Shown: positions 48,417 through 55,327 of the stretch, in pieces
Numbering within the stretch: the first letter of the stretch is position 1
Layout: each line of letters starts with the position of its first letter
Notes under the pieces: model-generated
Seen by the model: the letters and a program-made list of their open reading frames with translations, nothing else
The model's database searches: none
Told to the model about the DNA's origin: nothing
From: Pantoea conspicua
Lineage (GTDB): Bacteria > Pseudomonadota > Gammaproteobacteria > Enterobacterales > Enterobacteriaceae
DNA length: 55,327 nt
NCBI RefSeq assembly: GCF_002095315.1
Contig: NZ_MLFN01000023.1
Location: 1 to 55,327, forward strand
Direction: 5' to 3'
Position numbers and translations under genes: made by a program

Positions 48417-48971
48417 ATGTTAACAATGACGTTTTTAGTGAAAACGCTGATCGATCTCTACGTCATGGTGCTGCTGTTACGCATCTGGATGCAGTGGGCG
48501 CGCTGCGATTTTTATAACCCGCTGGCACAGTTCGTGGTGAAAGTGACGCAGCCAATCATTAAGCCGCTGCGTCGCGTACTCCCGGCGCTCGGCCCGATCG
48601 ATACCGCCTCGCTGCTGCTGGCGTTTGTTCTGACCACGCTGAAATATCCGATTCTGCTGCTGATTCAGGTCGGGGTATTCTCCGTCGATCCGACCAACCT
48701 GCTGGTCGGTCTGCTGTCGCTGGTCAAATCCGCCGGCTATCTGGTGTTCTGGGTCATCATCATCCGTTCACTGATGAGCTGGATCAGTCAGGGTCGCGGC
48801 CCGATTGATTACGTGCTGATTCAGCTGACCGAACCGCTGATGGCACCGATTCGCCGCGTGCTGCCCGCGATGGGCGGCATCGATTTCTCCGCCATGATCG
48901 TTATCCTGGTGCTGTATGCCCTGAACTTTCTCGGCATGGACCTGTTCCCGGGTCTCTGGTATTTGCTGTAA
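48417..48971 (+). CDS. yggT: YggT family membrane protein
   Basis: 184 residues with two YGGT repeats (about 1-80 and 95-180). Each has two hydrophobic segments and a basic FYNPLAQFVVKVTQPIIKPLRR or ILIQLTEPLMAPIRR-like linker (VLIQLTEPLMAPIRRVLP). Role unknown. It is 12 bases after yggS. In E. coli yggU follows, but here rdgB follows directly. Confidence 0.9.
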   Translation: MLTMTFLVKTLIDLYVMVLLLRIWMQWARCDFYNPLAQFVVKVTQPIIKPLRRVLPALGPIDTASLLLAFVLTTLKYPILLLIQVGVFSVDPTNLLVGLLSLVKSAGYLVFWVIIIRSLMSWISQGRGPIDYVLIQLTEPLMAPIRRVLPAMGGIDFSAMIVILVLYALNFLGMDLFPGLWYLL

Positions 48972-48992
48972 ATGAACCAAACTGGAACTGTT

Positions 48993-49586
48993 ATGCAAAA
49001 AGTTGTCCTCGCCACCGGTAATCCCGGCAAGGTGCGTGAACTGGCGGATCTGCTCTCCGCCTTCGGACTGAATATTGTCGCCCAGACCGAACTTGGGGTG
49101 GAATCGGCTGAAGAAACCGGTCTGACCTTTATTGAGAACGCGATTCTCAAAGCACGTCATGCGGCGAAGATCACCGGTTTACCGGCCATCGCAGATGATT
49201 CCGGGCTGGCGGTGGATGCGCTGGGCGGCGCGCCGGGTATCTACTCCGCGCGTTACGCCGGTGAAGAAGCCAGCGATCAACAGAATCTGGAGAAACTGCT
49301 GCAGGCGCTGGAAAACGTGCCTGACGGCCAGCGTCAGGCGCAGTTTCACTGCGTGCTGGTCTATCTGCGTCATGCCGACGACCCGACGCCGCTGGTGTTC
49401 CACGGCAGCTGGCAGGGTGAGATCACCCGTGCGGCGGCCGGCGCTGGTGGCTTTGGTTACGACCCGATTTTCTTCGTGCCGGCGCTGGGTAAAACCGCTG
49501 CCGAACTGAGCAAAGCGGAAAAGGGCGAGGTTTCTCACCGGGGTAAAGCATTGACGCTGTTGCTGGAAGCGATGCGTAATGCCTAA
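48993..49586 (+). CDS. rdgB: dITP/XTP pyrophosphatase RdgB
   Basis: 197 residues from ATG 48993 ([14 protein letters not shown]), the E. coli length. Removes dITP, dXTP and ITP from the nucleotide pool. TGNPGK, the catalytic Asp in [22 protein letters not shown] and SHRGKAL are the Ham1 motifs. An in-frame ATG seven codons earlier, directly after the yggT stop, is possible. Overlaps hemW by 8 bases. Confidence 0.94.
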   Translation: MQKVVLATGNPGKVRELADLLSAFGLNIVAQTELGVESAEETGLTFIENAILKARHAAKITGLPAIADDSGLAVDALGGAPGIYSARYAGEEASDQQNLEKLLQALENVPDGQRQAQFHCVLVYLRHADDPTPLVFHGSWQGEITRAAAGAGGFGYDPIFFVPALGKTAAELSKAEKGEVSHRGKALTLLLEAMRNA

Positions 49587-50718
49587 TCTGCCGCCGTTAA
49601 GTCTGTATATCCACATTCCGTGGTGCGTGCAGAAGTGTCCCTACTGTGATTTTAACTCCCACGCGCTGAAAGATGAGGTGCCGCACGTTGAGTATGTGCA
49701 GCACCTGCTGCGCGATCTGGATCAGGACTTACCGCTGATCGCTGACCGCGAGGTGCGCACCATTTTCATCGGCGGCGGCACGCCCAGCCTGCTGAGCGGC
49801 AGTGCGATGCAGTTGCTGATGGATGGCGTACGTTCACGCCTGACGCTGGCGGCGGGTGCAGAAATCACCATGGAAGCGAATCCGGGTACCGTTGAAGCGG
49901 ACCGCTTCAGCGCCTATCAGCGTGCCGGTATTAACCGGATCTCGATTGGCGTCCAGAGTTTCAGCCCGCAAAAGCTGCAGCGACTGGGTCGTATTCACGG
50001 TCCGGACGAGGCGAAGCGTGCCGCGAAACTGGCCGAGGGATTACAGCTGCGCAGCTTTAACCTCGACCTGATGCACGGCCTGCCCGATCAGTCACTGGAC
50101 GAAGCGCTTGACGATCTGCGTCAGGCAATCGCGCTTAATCCGCCCCATCTCTCCTGGTATCAGCTGACCATTGAACCCAACACCCTGTTTGGTTCACGGC
50201 CGCCGGTGCTGCCGGATGATGATGCGCTGTGGGATATTTACGAGCAGGGTCATCAGCTACTGAGCGCTGCCGGCTATCAGCAGTATGAAACCTCTGCCTA
50301 TGCGAAACCGGGTTACCGTTGTGAACATAACCTCAACTACTGGCGCTTCGGGGATTATCTCGGCATCGGTTGTGGTGCGCACGGCAAACTGACCCAGCCT
50401 GATGGACGCATCGTCAGAACGGTGAAGACCCGTCATCCACGCGGCTTTATGCAGGGTAATTATCGCGAAAAGCAGTATGAAGTAGCCGATATCGACAAGC
50501 CGTTTGAATACTTTATGAATCGCTTCCGGCTGCTGGAAGCCGCGCCGCGCAGTGAATTTACCCGTTATACCGGTTTACCGGAACAGGTGATCCGCCCGCA
50601 GATGGAGGCGGCGATTGCGGCAGGTTATGTGGTGGAAACGGCTGAAGAGTGGCAGATAAGTGAAAAAGGGAAACTGTTCCTGAATTCGCTGTTAGAGCTG
50701 TTTTTACCCGAAGAGTAA
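49579..50718 (+). CDS. hemW: Radical SAM heme chaperone HemW
   Basis: 379 residues. Radical SAM cluster motif CVQKCPYC (C-x3-C-x2-C, about residues 16-23), then [11 protein letters not shown] and ISIGVQSF. The C-terminal HemN_C domain has [12 protein letters not shown] and [14 protein letters not shown]. HemW delivers heme to respiratory enzymes and is not the coproporphyrinogen oxidase it was once called. Confidence 0.94.
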   Translation: MPNLPPLSLYIHIPWCVQKCPYCDFNSHALKDEVPHVEYVQHLLRDLDQDLPLIADREVRTIFIGGGTPSLLSGSAMQLLMDGVRSRLTLAAGAEITMEANPGTVEADRFSAYQRAGINRISIGVQSFSPQKLQRLGRIHGPDEAKRAAKLAEGLQLRSFNLDLMHGLPDQSLDEALDDLRQAIALNPPHLSWYQLTIEPNTLFGSRPPVLPDDDALWDIYEQGHQLLSAAGYQQYETSAYAKPGYRCEHNLNYWRFGDYLGIGCGAHGKLTQPDGRIVRTVKTRHPRGFMQGNYREKQYEVADIDKPFEYFMNRFRLLEAAPRSEFTRYTGLPEQVIRPQMEAAIAAGYVVETAEEWQISEKGKLFLNSLLELFLPEE

Positions 50719-50723
50719 GAAAT

Positions 50724-50749
50724 ACGCCTCAGCCTGCTGGCTGAGGCGT
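50724..50749. terminator. Terminator between hemW and yggN
   Basis: ACGCCTCAGCC (50724-50734), loop TGCT, GGCTGAGGCGT (50739-50749), an 11-bp perfect stem between converging genes, with a T-rich stretch a few bases after it on the plus strand. Confidence 0.75.
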
Positions 50750-50753
50750 CAGA

Positions 50754-51470
50754 TTATTTTTTCAGACCGGCAACCAACCCTTTGCGCTGATCTTCTAACG
50801 AAATGACGCGGTTACAGACTTCGTGACCGAAGTTCTGGAAATCCTGCTCCTGCTTGCTCCACTCCGCCTGAATCGACTGCTGCAAACCGCCCAGATTACC
50901 CATAATGGCCTGCAGCGGATTACTGCCGCCGCTGGCCTGCTGACTGCCCATCTCGTTCAGACTGTCCTGCATCACGCCACCCAGCGTTGATTGCACCAGC
51001 CGCTCGCCGTCGGCACGCACTGTGTCGATCGCCTGATGATGGAAGGTCAGGCCATCCGGCCGGTGTTCGATGATGCGGTTCATCTGCTGTTTCAGCTGGC
51101 CGTTCAGGGTAGTCAGGCGATTACGCACATTGCTGTTCTCGCCCAGCTTCTCAACAATCACCCGATCCAGCGCCGCACGCCCTTTTTCCAGCCGGGAAGT
51201 CGCCCCGCTGTCAATCCACGGCAGATCGCGTCGTAATGCGCTTTGGTAGTCGATCGCTTTCTGACGATCGGCGGTATCCAGCGACACTTTCTGGCCGTTG
51301 AACTGCACCTCGCCCTGGGGGGTGATTTGCAGATTGCCGTTAGTGCCCACCACCTGCACGCTTTGCGGCGTGATCACCACGTCATCCTGTGGCTTAACGC
51401 TGCATTCATAGGCCGCCTGAGCCTGGGTCGCTGCCACCAGCAGCACAGCAAGAAGCGCTTTATGCATCAT
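50754..51470 (-). CDS. yggN: DUF2884 periplasmic protein YggN
   Basis: 238 residues. The signal peptide is MMHKALLAVLLVAATQAQA. YECSVKPQDDVVITPQ and the Gln-rich helical C-terminal half match E. coli YggN. No catalytic motif; function unknown. In E. coli yggM and ansB stand between hemW and yggN; both are missing here. Confidence 0.9.
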   Translation of the reverse strand: MMHKALLAVLLVAATQAQAAYECSVKPQDDVVITPQSVQVVGTNGNLQITPQGEVQFNGQKVSLDTADRQKAIDYQSALRRDLPWIDSGATSRLEKGRAALDRVIVEKLGENSNVRNRLTTLNGQLKQQMNRIIEHRPDGLTFHHQAIDTVRADGERLVQSTLGGVMQDSLNEMGSQQASGGSNPLQAIMGNLGGLQQSIQAEWSKQEQDFQNFGHEVCNRVISLEDQRKGLVAGLKK

Positions 51471-51570
51471 AGAATCTTCCTTATCTACTGTCTGAACGAT
51501 CCTGAAGGGTCGGGCTACGCTGCTGTAAGGGATAATTTCTCTCCTTTCGCGCAGCCCGGCGTCGTGTTAC

Positions 51571-51897
51571 TTAGTCCCACCAGACATCAAACAGTTCAGT
51601 CACCTGCACGTCCTGCACCTTACGGTCTTCCAGCCATTTACGCACCAGTTCACGATGCTCATCGGTGCATTTACCGGTTTTTTGCAGGCAGACCAGCCCT
51701 TCCCACACCAGGTAACCGCTGCCATCAAAGGCCAGACCGTTAGGATCGATCGCTTCGTTGATGAACTGGTTCAGCGTCTCATCAATTTCGCTCTCGCTGG
51801 TCCCTTCCGGGAAGCGCCAGGCAACCGAGAAACCGAGTTCCTGAAACTCATCAATGTGCAATTTTTTACGTAAACGGCGGCTGCGTTGTGTGGCCAT
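51571..51897 (-). CDS. yggL: DUF469 family protein YggL
   Basis: 108 residues, E. coli length. RSRRLRKKLHIDEFQELGF and LVCLQKTGKCTDEHRELV are conserved, ending LFDVWWD. E. coli YggL associates with ribosomal subunit assembly. It shares one base with the trmB stop, so the two form an operon. Confidence 0.93.
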   Translation of the reverse strand: MATQRSRRLRKKLHIDEFQELGFSVAWRFPEGTSESEIDETLNQFINEAIDPNGLAFDGSGYLVWEGLVCLQKTGKCTDEHRELVRKWLEDRKVQDVQVTELFDVWWD

Positions 51898-52616
51898 TAT
51901 TTCACCCTCTCAAACATTAAATCCCATACGCCATGGCCTAAACGCTGCCCGCGCTGCTCAAACTTGGTCAGTGGACGCGTCTCAGGACGCGGCACGTAAT
52001 TCTGCTGTTCTGACTGGTTGCGGAAGCCATCGATACTGTTCATCACTTCCAGCATATGTTCGGCGTAGGCTTCCCAGTCGGTTGCCATGTGGAATACGCC
52101 GCCCAGTTTCAGCTTACGCATCACCAGCTCGGCAAACGGCACCTGGACGATACGGCGTTTATTGTGACGGGCTTTATGCCAGGGATCGGGGAAGAACAGC
52201 TGGACCATACTCAGCGAGTTATCCGGGATCATCTTCTCCAGCACTTCTACTGCGTCGTGACACATCACGCGCAGGTTATCGACGCGCGCTTCTTTCGCGG
52301 AAGCCAGACAGGCACCGACGCCCGGCAAATGGACTTCAATGCCGAGGAAGTTCTGGTGTGGTGTATTTTGCGCCATGGTGACCAGCGAAGCGCCCATGCC
52401 AAAGCCAATTTCCAGCGTGACCGGCGCATCACGACCAAACAGCTGGGGCAGATCGATCGGCTCCGGCTGATATTCCACTCCCATCTCTGGCCAGTATGTA
52501 TCAACAGCCTGCTGCTGCCCTTTGGTTAAGCGGCCCTGGCGGCGTACAAAACTGCGGATCCGGCGCAATGGCCGCCCGTTCTCATCAAATTCTGGGGTGA
52601 TGACGTCATTAATCAT
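51897..52616 (-). CDS. trmB: tRNA (guanine46-N7)-methyltransferase
   Basis: 239 residues. Class I SAM-dependent methyltransferase; [17 protein letters not shown] is the SAM loop and [18 protein letters not shown] the catalytic signature. The basic N-terminus ([18 protein letters not shown]) contacts tRNA. Divergent from mutY. Confidence 0.95.
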   Translation of the reverse strand: MINDVITPEFDENGRPLRRIRSFVRRQGRLTKGQQQAVDTYWPEMGVEYQPEPIDLPQLFGRDAPVTLEIGFGMGASLVTMAQNTPHQNFLGIEVHLPGVGACLASAKEARVDNLRVMCHDAVEVLEKMIPDNSLSMVQLFFPDPWHKARHNKRRIVQVPFAELVMRKLKLGGVFHMATDWEAYAEHMLEVMNSIDGFRNQSEQQNYVPRPETRPLTKFEQRGQRLGHGVWDLMFERVK

Positions 52617-52773
52617 GTCGAAGCCTGCTGGTTAGCCTGTTCTGGGAAACGGGCATTATGCAAAGTTCATAAGCAGAAGCAAGCCTTTGCAATCTTCCGG
52701 TTTACACCCAGGTGTGCATGTGCTGGAATTCCTGCCTGAGTGTAGAGTAAACACGGAAAATTTCCTTCTTATG

Positions 52774-53859
52774 ATGCAAGCGCCGCAGTTCGCGCAACAA
52801 GTGCTGGACTGGTATCAGCGCTTTGGCCGCAAAACCCTGCCCTGGCAGCTGGAAAAAACGCCTTATAAGGTGTGGCTGTCCGAAGTGATGTTACAGCAAA
52901 CCCAGGTTGCCACGGTAATCCCCTACTTTGAACGCTTTATGGCGCGCTTCCCCACGGTAAGCGAACTGGCGGCTGCGCCGCTGGATGAAGTGCTGCATCT
53001 GTGGACCGGCCTGGGCTATTACGCCAGGGCACGCAATCTGCACAAGGCGGCAAAGCAGATTGTTGAGGTTCACCAGGGCGAGTTCCCGCAGAATTTCGAT
53101 GATGTTGCCGCCCTGCCCGGCGTCGGACGCTCCACCGCCGGCGCGGTGTTGTCACTGTCACTGGGTCAGCATTTCCCGATTCTCGACGGCAACGTGAAGC
53201 GCGTGCTGGCACGGTGTTACGCCATCGGCGGCTGGCCGGGCAAGAAAGAGGTCGAGAAGCGCTTATGGCAGATCAGCGAAACCGTGACGCCCGCCGAGGG
53301 CGTCAGCCAGTTTAATCAGGCGATGATGGATCTGGGCGCTATCGTCTGCACCCGTTCGAAACCGAAATGCGATATCTGTCCGCTGAACAGCGGTTGCGAA
53401 GCCTATGCTCATCACAGCTGGGCCAGCTATCCCGGTAAAAAACCGAAGCAGGTGTTACCGGAGCGCAGCGGCTGGTTCCTGATGATGCAGCATGGCGATC
53501 AGGTCTGGCTGGAGCAGCGTCCCCCGGTCGGACTGTGGGGCGGCCTGTTCTGCTTTCCGCAGTTCACCAGCGAAGCGGCGCTGACTGACTGGCTGGCGGC
53601 ACGCGGCATCGACGCACAACCGCAGCAGCTGACCGCCTTCCGCCACACCTTCAGCCATTTCCACCTGGACATTGTGCCTATGTGGCTGGCGTGGCCTTCT
53701 GTCGGGGCGGCGATGGATGAAGCGGGCGGTCTCTGGTATAACTTAGCGCTGCCACCATCTGTGGGATTAGCCGCGCCGGTTGAGCGCCTGTTACACGAAT
53801 TGCGCCATCCCCAACAACTGGCTTTAGACAGTTGTGAGATCAATGAGGAAGAAACATGA
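52774..53859 (+). CDS. mutY: Adenine DNA glycosylase MutY
   Basis: 361 residues. Removes adenine opposite 8-oxoguanine. The N-terminal domain has [15 protein letters not shown] (catalytic Glu region), the helix-hairpin-helix [14 protein letters not shown] and the catalytic Asp in [14 protein letters not shown]. The iron-sulfur cysteines are spaced C-x6-C-x2-C-x5-C in [23 protein letters not shown]-like C-terminal domain covers about 230-350. The start is ATG 52774 ([13 protein letters not shown]), by homology, with another ATG one codon before. The TGA overlaps the yggX ATG by 4 bases. Confidence 0.95.
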   Translation: MQAPQFAQQVLDWYQRFGRKTLPWQLEKTPYKVWLSEVMLQQTQVATVIPYFERFMARFPTVSELAAAPLDEVLHLWTGLGYYARARNLHKAAKQIVEVHQGEFPQNFDDVAALPGVGRSTAGAVLSLSLGQHFPILDGNVKRVLARCYAIGGWPGKKEVEKRLWQISETVTPAEGVSQFNQAMMDLGAIVCTRSKPKCDICPLNSGCEAYAHHSWASYPGKKPKQVLPERSGWFLMMQHGDQVWLEQRPPVGLWGGLFCFPQFTSEAALTDWLAARGIDAQPQQLTAFRHTFSHFHLDIVPMWLAWPSVGAAMDEAGGLWYNLALPPSVGLAAPVERLLHELRHPQQLALDSCEINEEET

Positions 53860-54129
53860 GCCGCACCATTTTTTGTACTTTTTTTACAACGCGACGCGGA
53901 AGGGCAGGATTTCCAGCTCTATCCTGGCGATCTGGGCAAGCGTATTTACAACGAGATTTCGAAAGAAGCCTGGCAGAAATGGATGGCGAAACAGACCATG
54001 TTGATCAATGAGAAGAAGCTCAACATGATGAATCCGGAAGATCGTAAGGTGCTGGAAAAGGAGATGATCAATTTCCTGTTTGAAGGCAAAGAGGTTCATA
54101 TCGAAGGCTATACACCGCCAGAAGCGTAA
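53856..54129 (+). CDS. yggX: Iron-trafficking protein YggX, frame broken by one extra base
   Basis: Small Fe(II)-linked protein that protects iron-sulfur proteins from oxidative damage; the natural partner of mutY here. From ATG 53856 it begins MSRTIFCTF, then a run of seven T (53879-53885) throws the frame. Six T would give [20 protein letters not shown] and a normal ~90-residue protein through [11 protein letters not shown] to EGYTPPEA and the stop TAA at 54127-54129. Because of the break no long frame appears there. As with argO, tktA and galP, a homopolymer error is likely. Confidence 0.88.
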
Positions 54130-54182
54130 ACATTTGGGCCTCTGCGTTGAGGCTCGTTATCCCGATCAGGCATGCACTCCCA

Positions 54183-55262
54183 ATGAATAAAAAATTGATC
54201 GCCCTGCTGGTGGTGGCACCACTTCTGGTTTCCTGCTCCGGACAAAAAAAACAGCAGTTTCATGAAGATTGGGTAAAAGACACCAACGGTTTCGATATTC
54301 TGATGGGCCAGTTTGCCCATAATATTGAGAATATCTGGGGTATTAATGAGGTCCTGATCGCCGGACCTAAAGATTATGTCAAATATAGCGACAACTATTA
54401 CACCCGCAGCCACATCAACTTCGAAAGCGGTAAGCTGACGATTGAGACTATTGCCGGCACCGATCCGATGGCTAGCCTTCGTCAGGCGATTGTGACCACG
54501 CTGCTGATTGGTGAAGATCCGGGCAATGTCGATCTCTATTCCGACGCCAACGATATTGTGATCAGTAAAGAGCCGCTGCTATACGGCCAGGTGCTGGATA
54601 ATACCGGTCAGCCGATCCGCTGGCAGGGCCGCGCCGAAGCCTTTGCTGATTACCTGATCCAGAATAAATTGCAGCGCCGCACCTCGGGTCTGCATGTGAT
54701 CTATTCGATCTCGATCCCGATGGTGCCTAACCATCTGGATAAGCGTGCGCACAAATATCTGCCGATGGTGCGTAAAGCATCGGAACAGTATGGCGTTGAC
54801 GCCTCGCTGATTCTGGCGATTATGCAGACCGAGTCGAGCTTCAACCCCTACGCGGTGAGCCACGCCGATGCGCTGGGCCTGATGCAGGTGGTGCAGCATA
54901 CCGCCGGTGTCGACGTGTTCCGCATGAAAGGCAAATGGGGTAAACCGAGCCGCAGCTATCTGCTCGATCCGGAGAACAATATCGACGCCGGTACGGCCTA
55001 TCTGTCGCTGCTGCAGCGCAGCTATCTGGGCGGCATTCAGGACCCGGTATCACGTCGCTATGCGGTGATCACCGCTTATAACGGCGGTGCCGGTAGCGTT
55101 TTGCGGGTCTTCTCCAGTGATAAAGATCGGGCGTTTTCGATGATCAACAACATGTCACCGAACAAGGTTTACCAGACCCTGACCAGCCAGCATCCCTCGG
55201 CGGAGTCACGTCGTTATCTCTATAAGGTGAGTACCGCGCAGCGTAGTTATCGTGGGTTCTGA
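54183..55262 (+). CDS. mltC: Membrane-bound lytic murein transglycosylase C
   Basis: 359 residues, E. coli length. Lipoprotein signal [18 protein letters not shown] with the Cys18 lipidation site. The N-terminal DUF3393 domain (about 30-180) holds [17 protein letters not shown]. The SLT domain has the catalytic Glu in [14 protein letters not shown], then [13 protein letters not shown] and [13 protein letters not shown]. The start is ATG 54183. The window ends 65 bases after its stop, with nothing I recognise. Confidence 0.95.
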   Translation: MNKKLIALLVVAPLLVSCSGQKKQQFHEDWVKDTNGFDILMGQFAHNIENIWGINEVLIAGPKDYVKYSDNYYTRSHINFESGKLTIETIAGTDPMASLRQAIVTTLLIGEDPGNVDLYSDANDIVISKEPLLYGQVLDNTGQPIRWQGRAEAFADYLIQNKLQRRTSGLHVIYSISIPMVPNHLDKRAHKYLPMVRKASEQYGVDASLILAIMQTESSFNPYAVSHADALGLMQVVQHTAGVDVFRMKGKWGKPSRSYLLDPENNIDAGTAYLSLLQRSYLGGIQDPVSRRYAVITAYNGGAGSVLRVFSSDKDRAFSMINNMSPNKVYQTLTSQHPSAESRRYLYKVSTAQRSYRGF

Positions 55263-55327
55263 TATTTCGCTTCGCAGCGGTGGAGGGATGCGCATAGCTG
55301 TGGGCTGGCGCTGAGTGAGGTTGCGCC

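Overview
The window reads as a chromosomal segment of an enterobacterium of the Erwiniaceae, most likely Pantoea or a close relative. Almost every protein can be read as a close homologue of its Escherichia coli counterpart. The backbone gene order (bglA-ygfF-gcvPHT-ubiIH-pepP-ygfB-zapA-ssrS-ygfA-serA-rpiA-argP-yggE-argO-mscS-fbaA-pgk-epd-tktA-loiP-speB-speA-metK-galP-sprT-endA-rsmE-gshB-yqgEF-yggRST-rdgB-hemW-yggN-yggL-trmB-mutY-yggX-mltC) is that of the 63-67 min region of E. coli. The genus is inferred from memory of protein likeness and gene content; I ran no search.

Region by region. (1) 1-4.7 kb is an accessory carbohydrate locus. A divergent pair of transcription units holds a DhaK-DhaL type ketose kinase and an MFS permease on one side, and an RpiB-family isomerase and a TalA-like transaldolase on the other. 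A near-identical 13-bp sequence occurs twice in the space between them. (2) 4.7-8.6 kb has trhA/yqfA, an RpiR-type regulator beside the phospho-beta-glucosidase gene bglA, and ygfF. (3) 8.6-13.5 kb is the glycine cleavage operon gcvTHP with a PurR box. (4) 13.5-19.4 kb has the ygfB-pepP-ubiH-ubiI operon and, divergently, zapA, 6S RNA and ygfA. (5) 19.4-31 kb has serA, rpiA, argP, yggE, argO, mscS, then the central-carbon genes fbaA, pgk, epd and tktA. (6) 31-37.9 kb has loiP, a YidB-like gene, speB, speA and metK. (7) 38-42.2 kb has galP, with a GalR/CRP promoter laid out like gal P1, followed by an inserted pair of LPS genes (O-antigen ligase and a WaaB-like glycosyltransferase). (8) 42.4-55.3 kb is housekeeping: DNA metabolism, rRNA and tRNA modification, glutathione, nucleotide sanitation and oxidative-damage repair.

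The genes connect functionally around central carbon and one-carbon metabolism. The locus at the left end would feed a phosphorylated ketose into the pentose phosphate pathway (RpiB-like, transaldolase), which the window also serves through rpiA and tktA. epd uses erythrose 4-phosphate for pyridoxal phosphate synthesis. serA, gcvTHP, ygfA and metK form a serine-glycine-folate-methionine set.

Four conserved genes (argO, tktA, galP, yggX) each carry a single-base indel inside a homopolymer. This pattern points to sequencing or assembly error rather than real gene decay. I see no CRISPR array, tRNA or rRNA gene, insertion sequence, prophage or recognisable defence system. The most novel candidate is the kinase/permease/isomerase/transaldolase locus with its shared operator; the rest is ordinary core genome with a few local departures.
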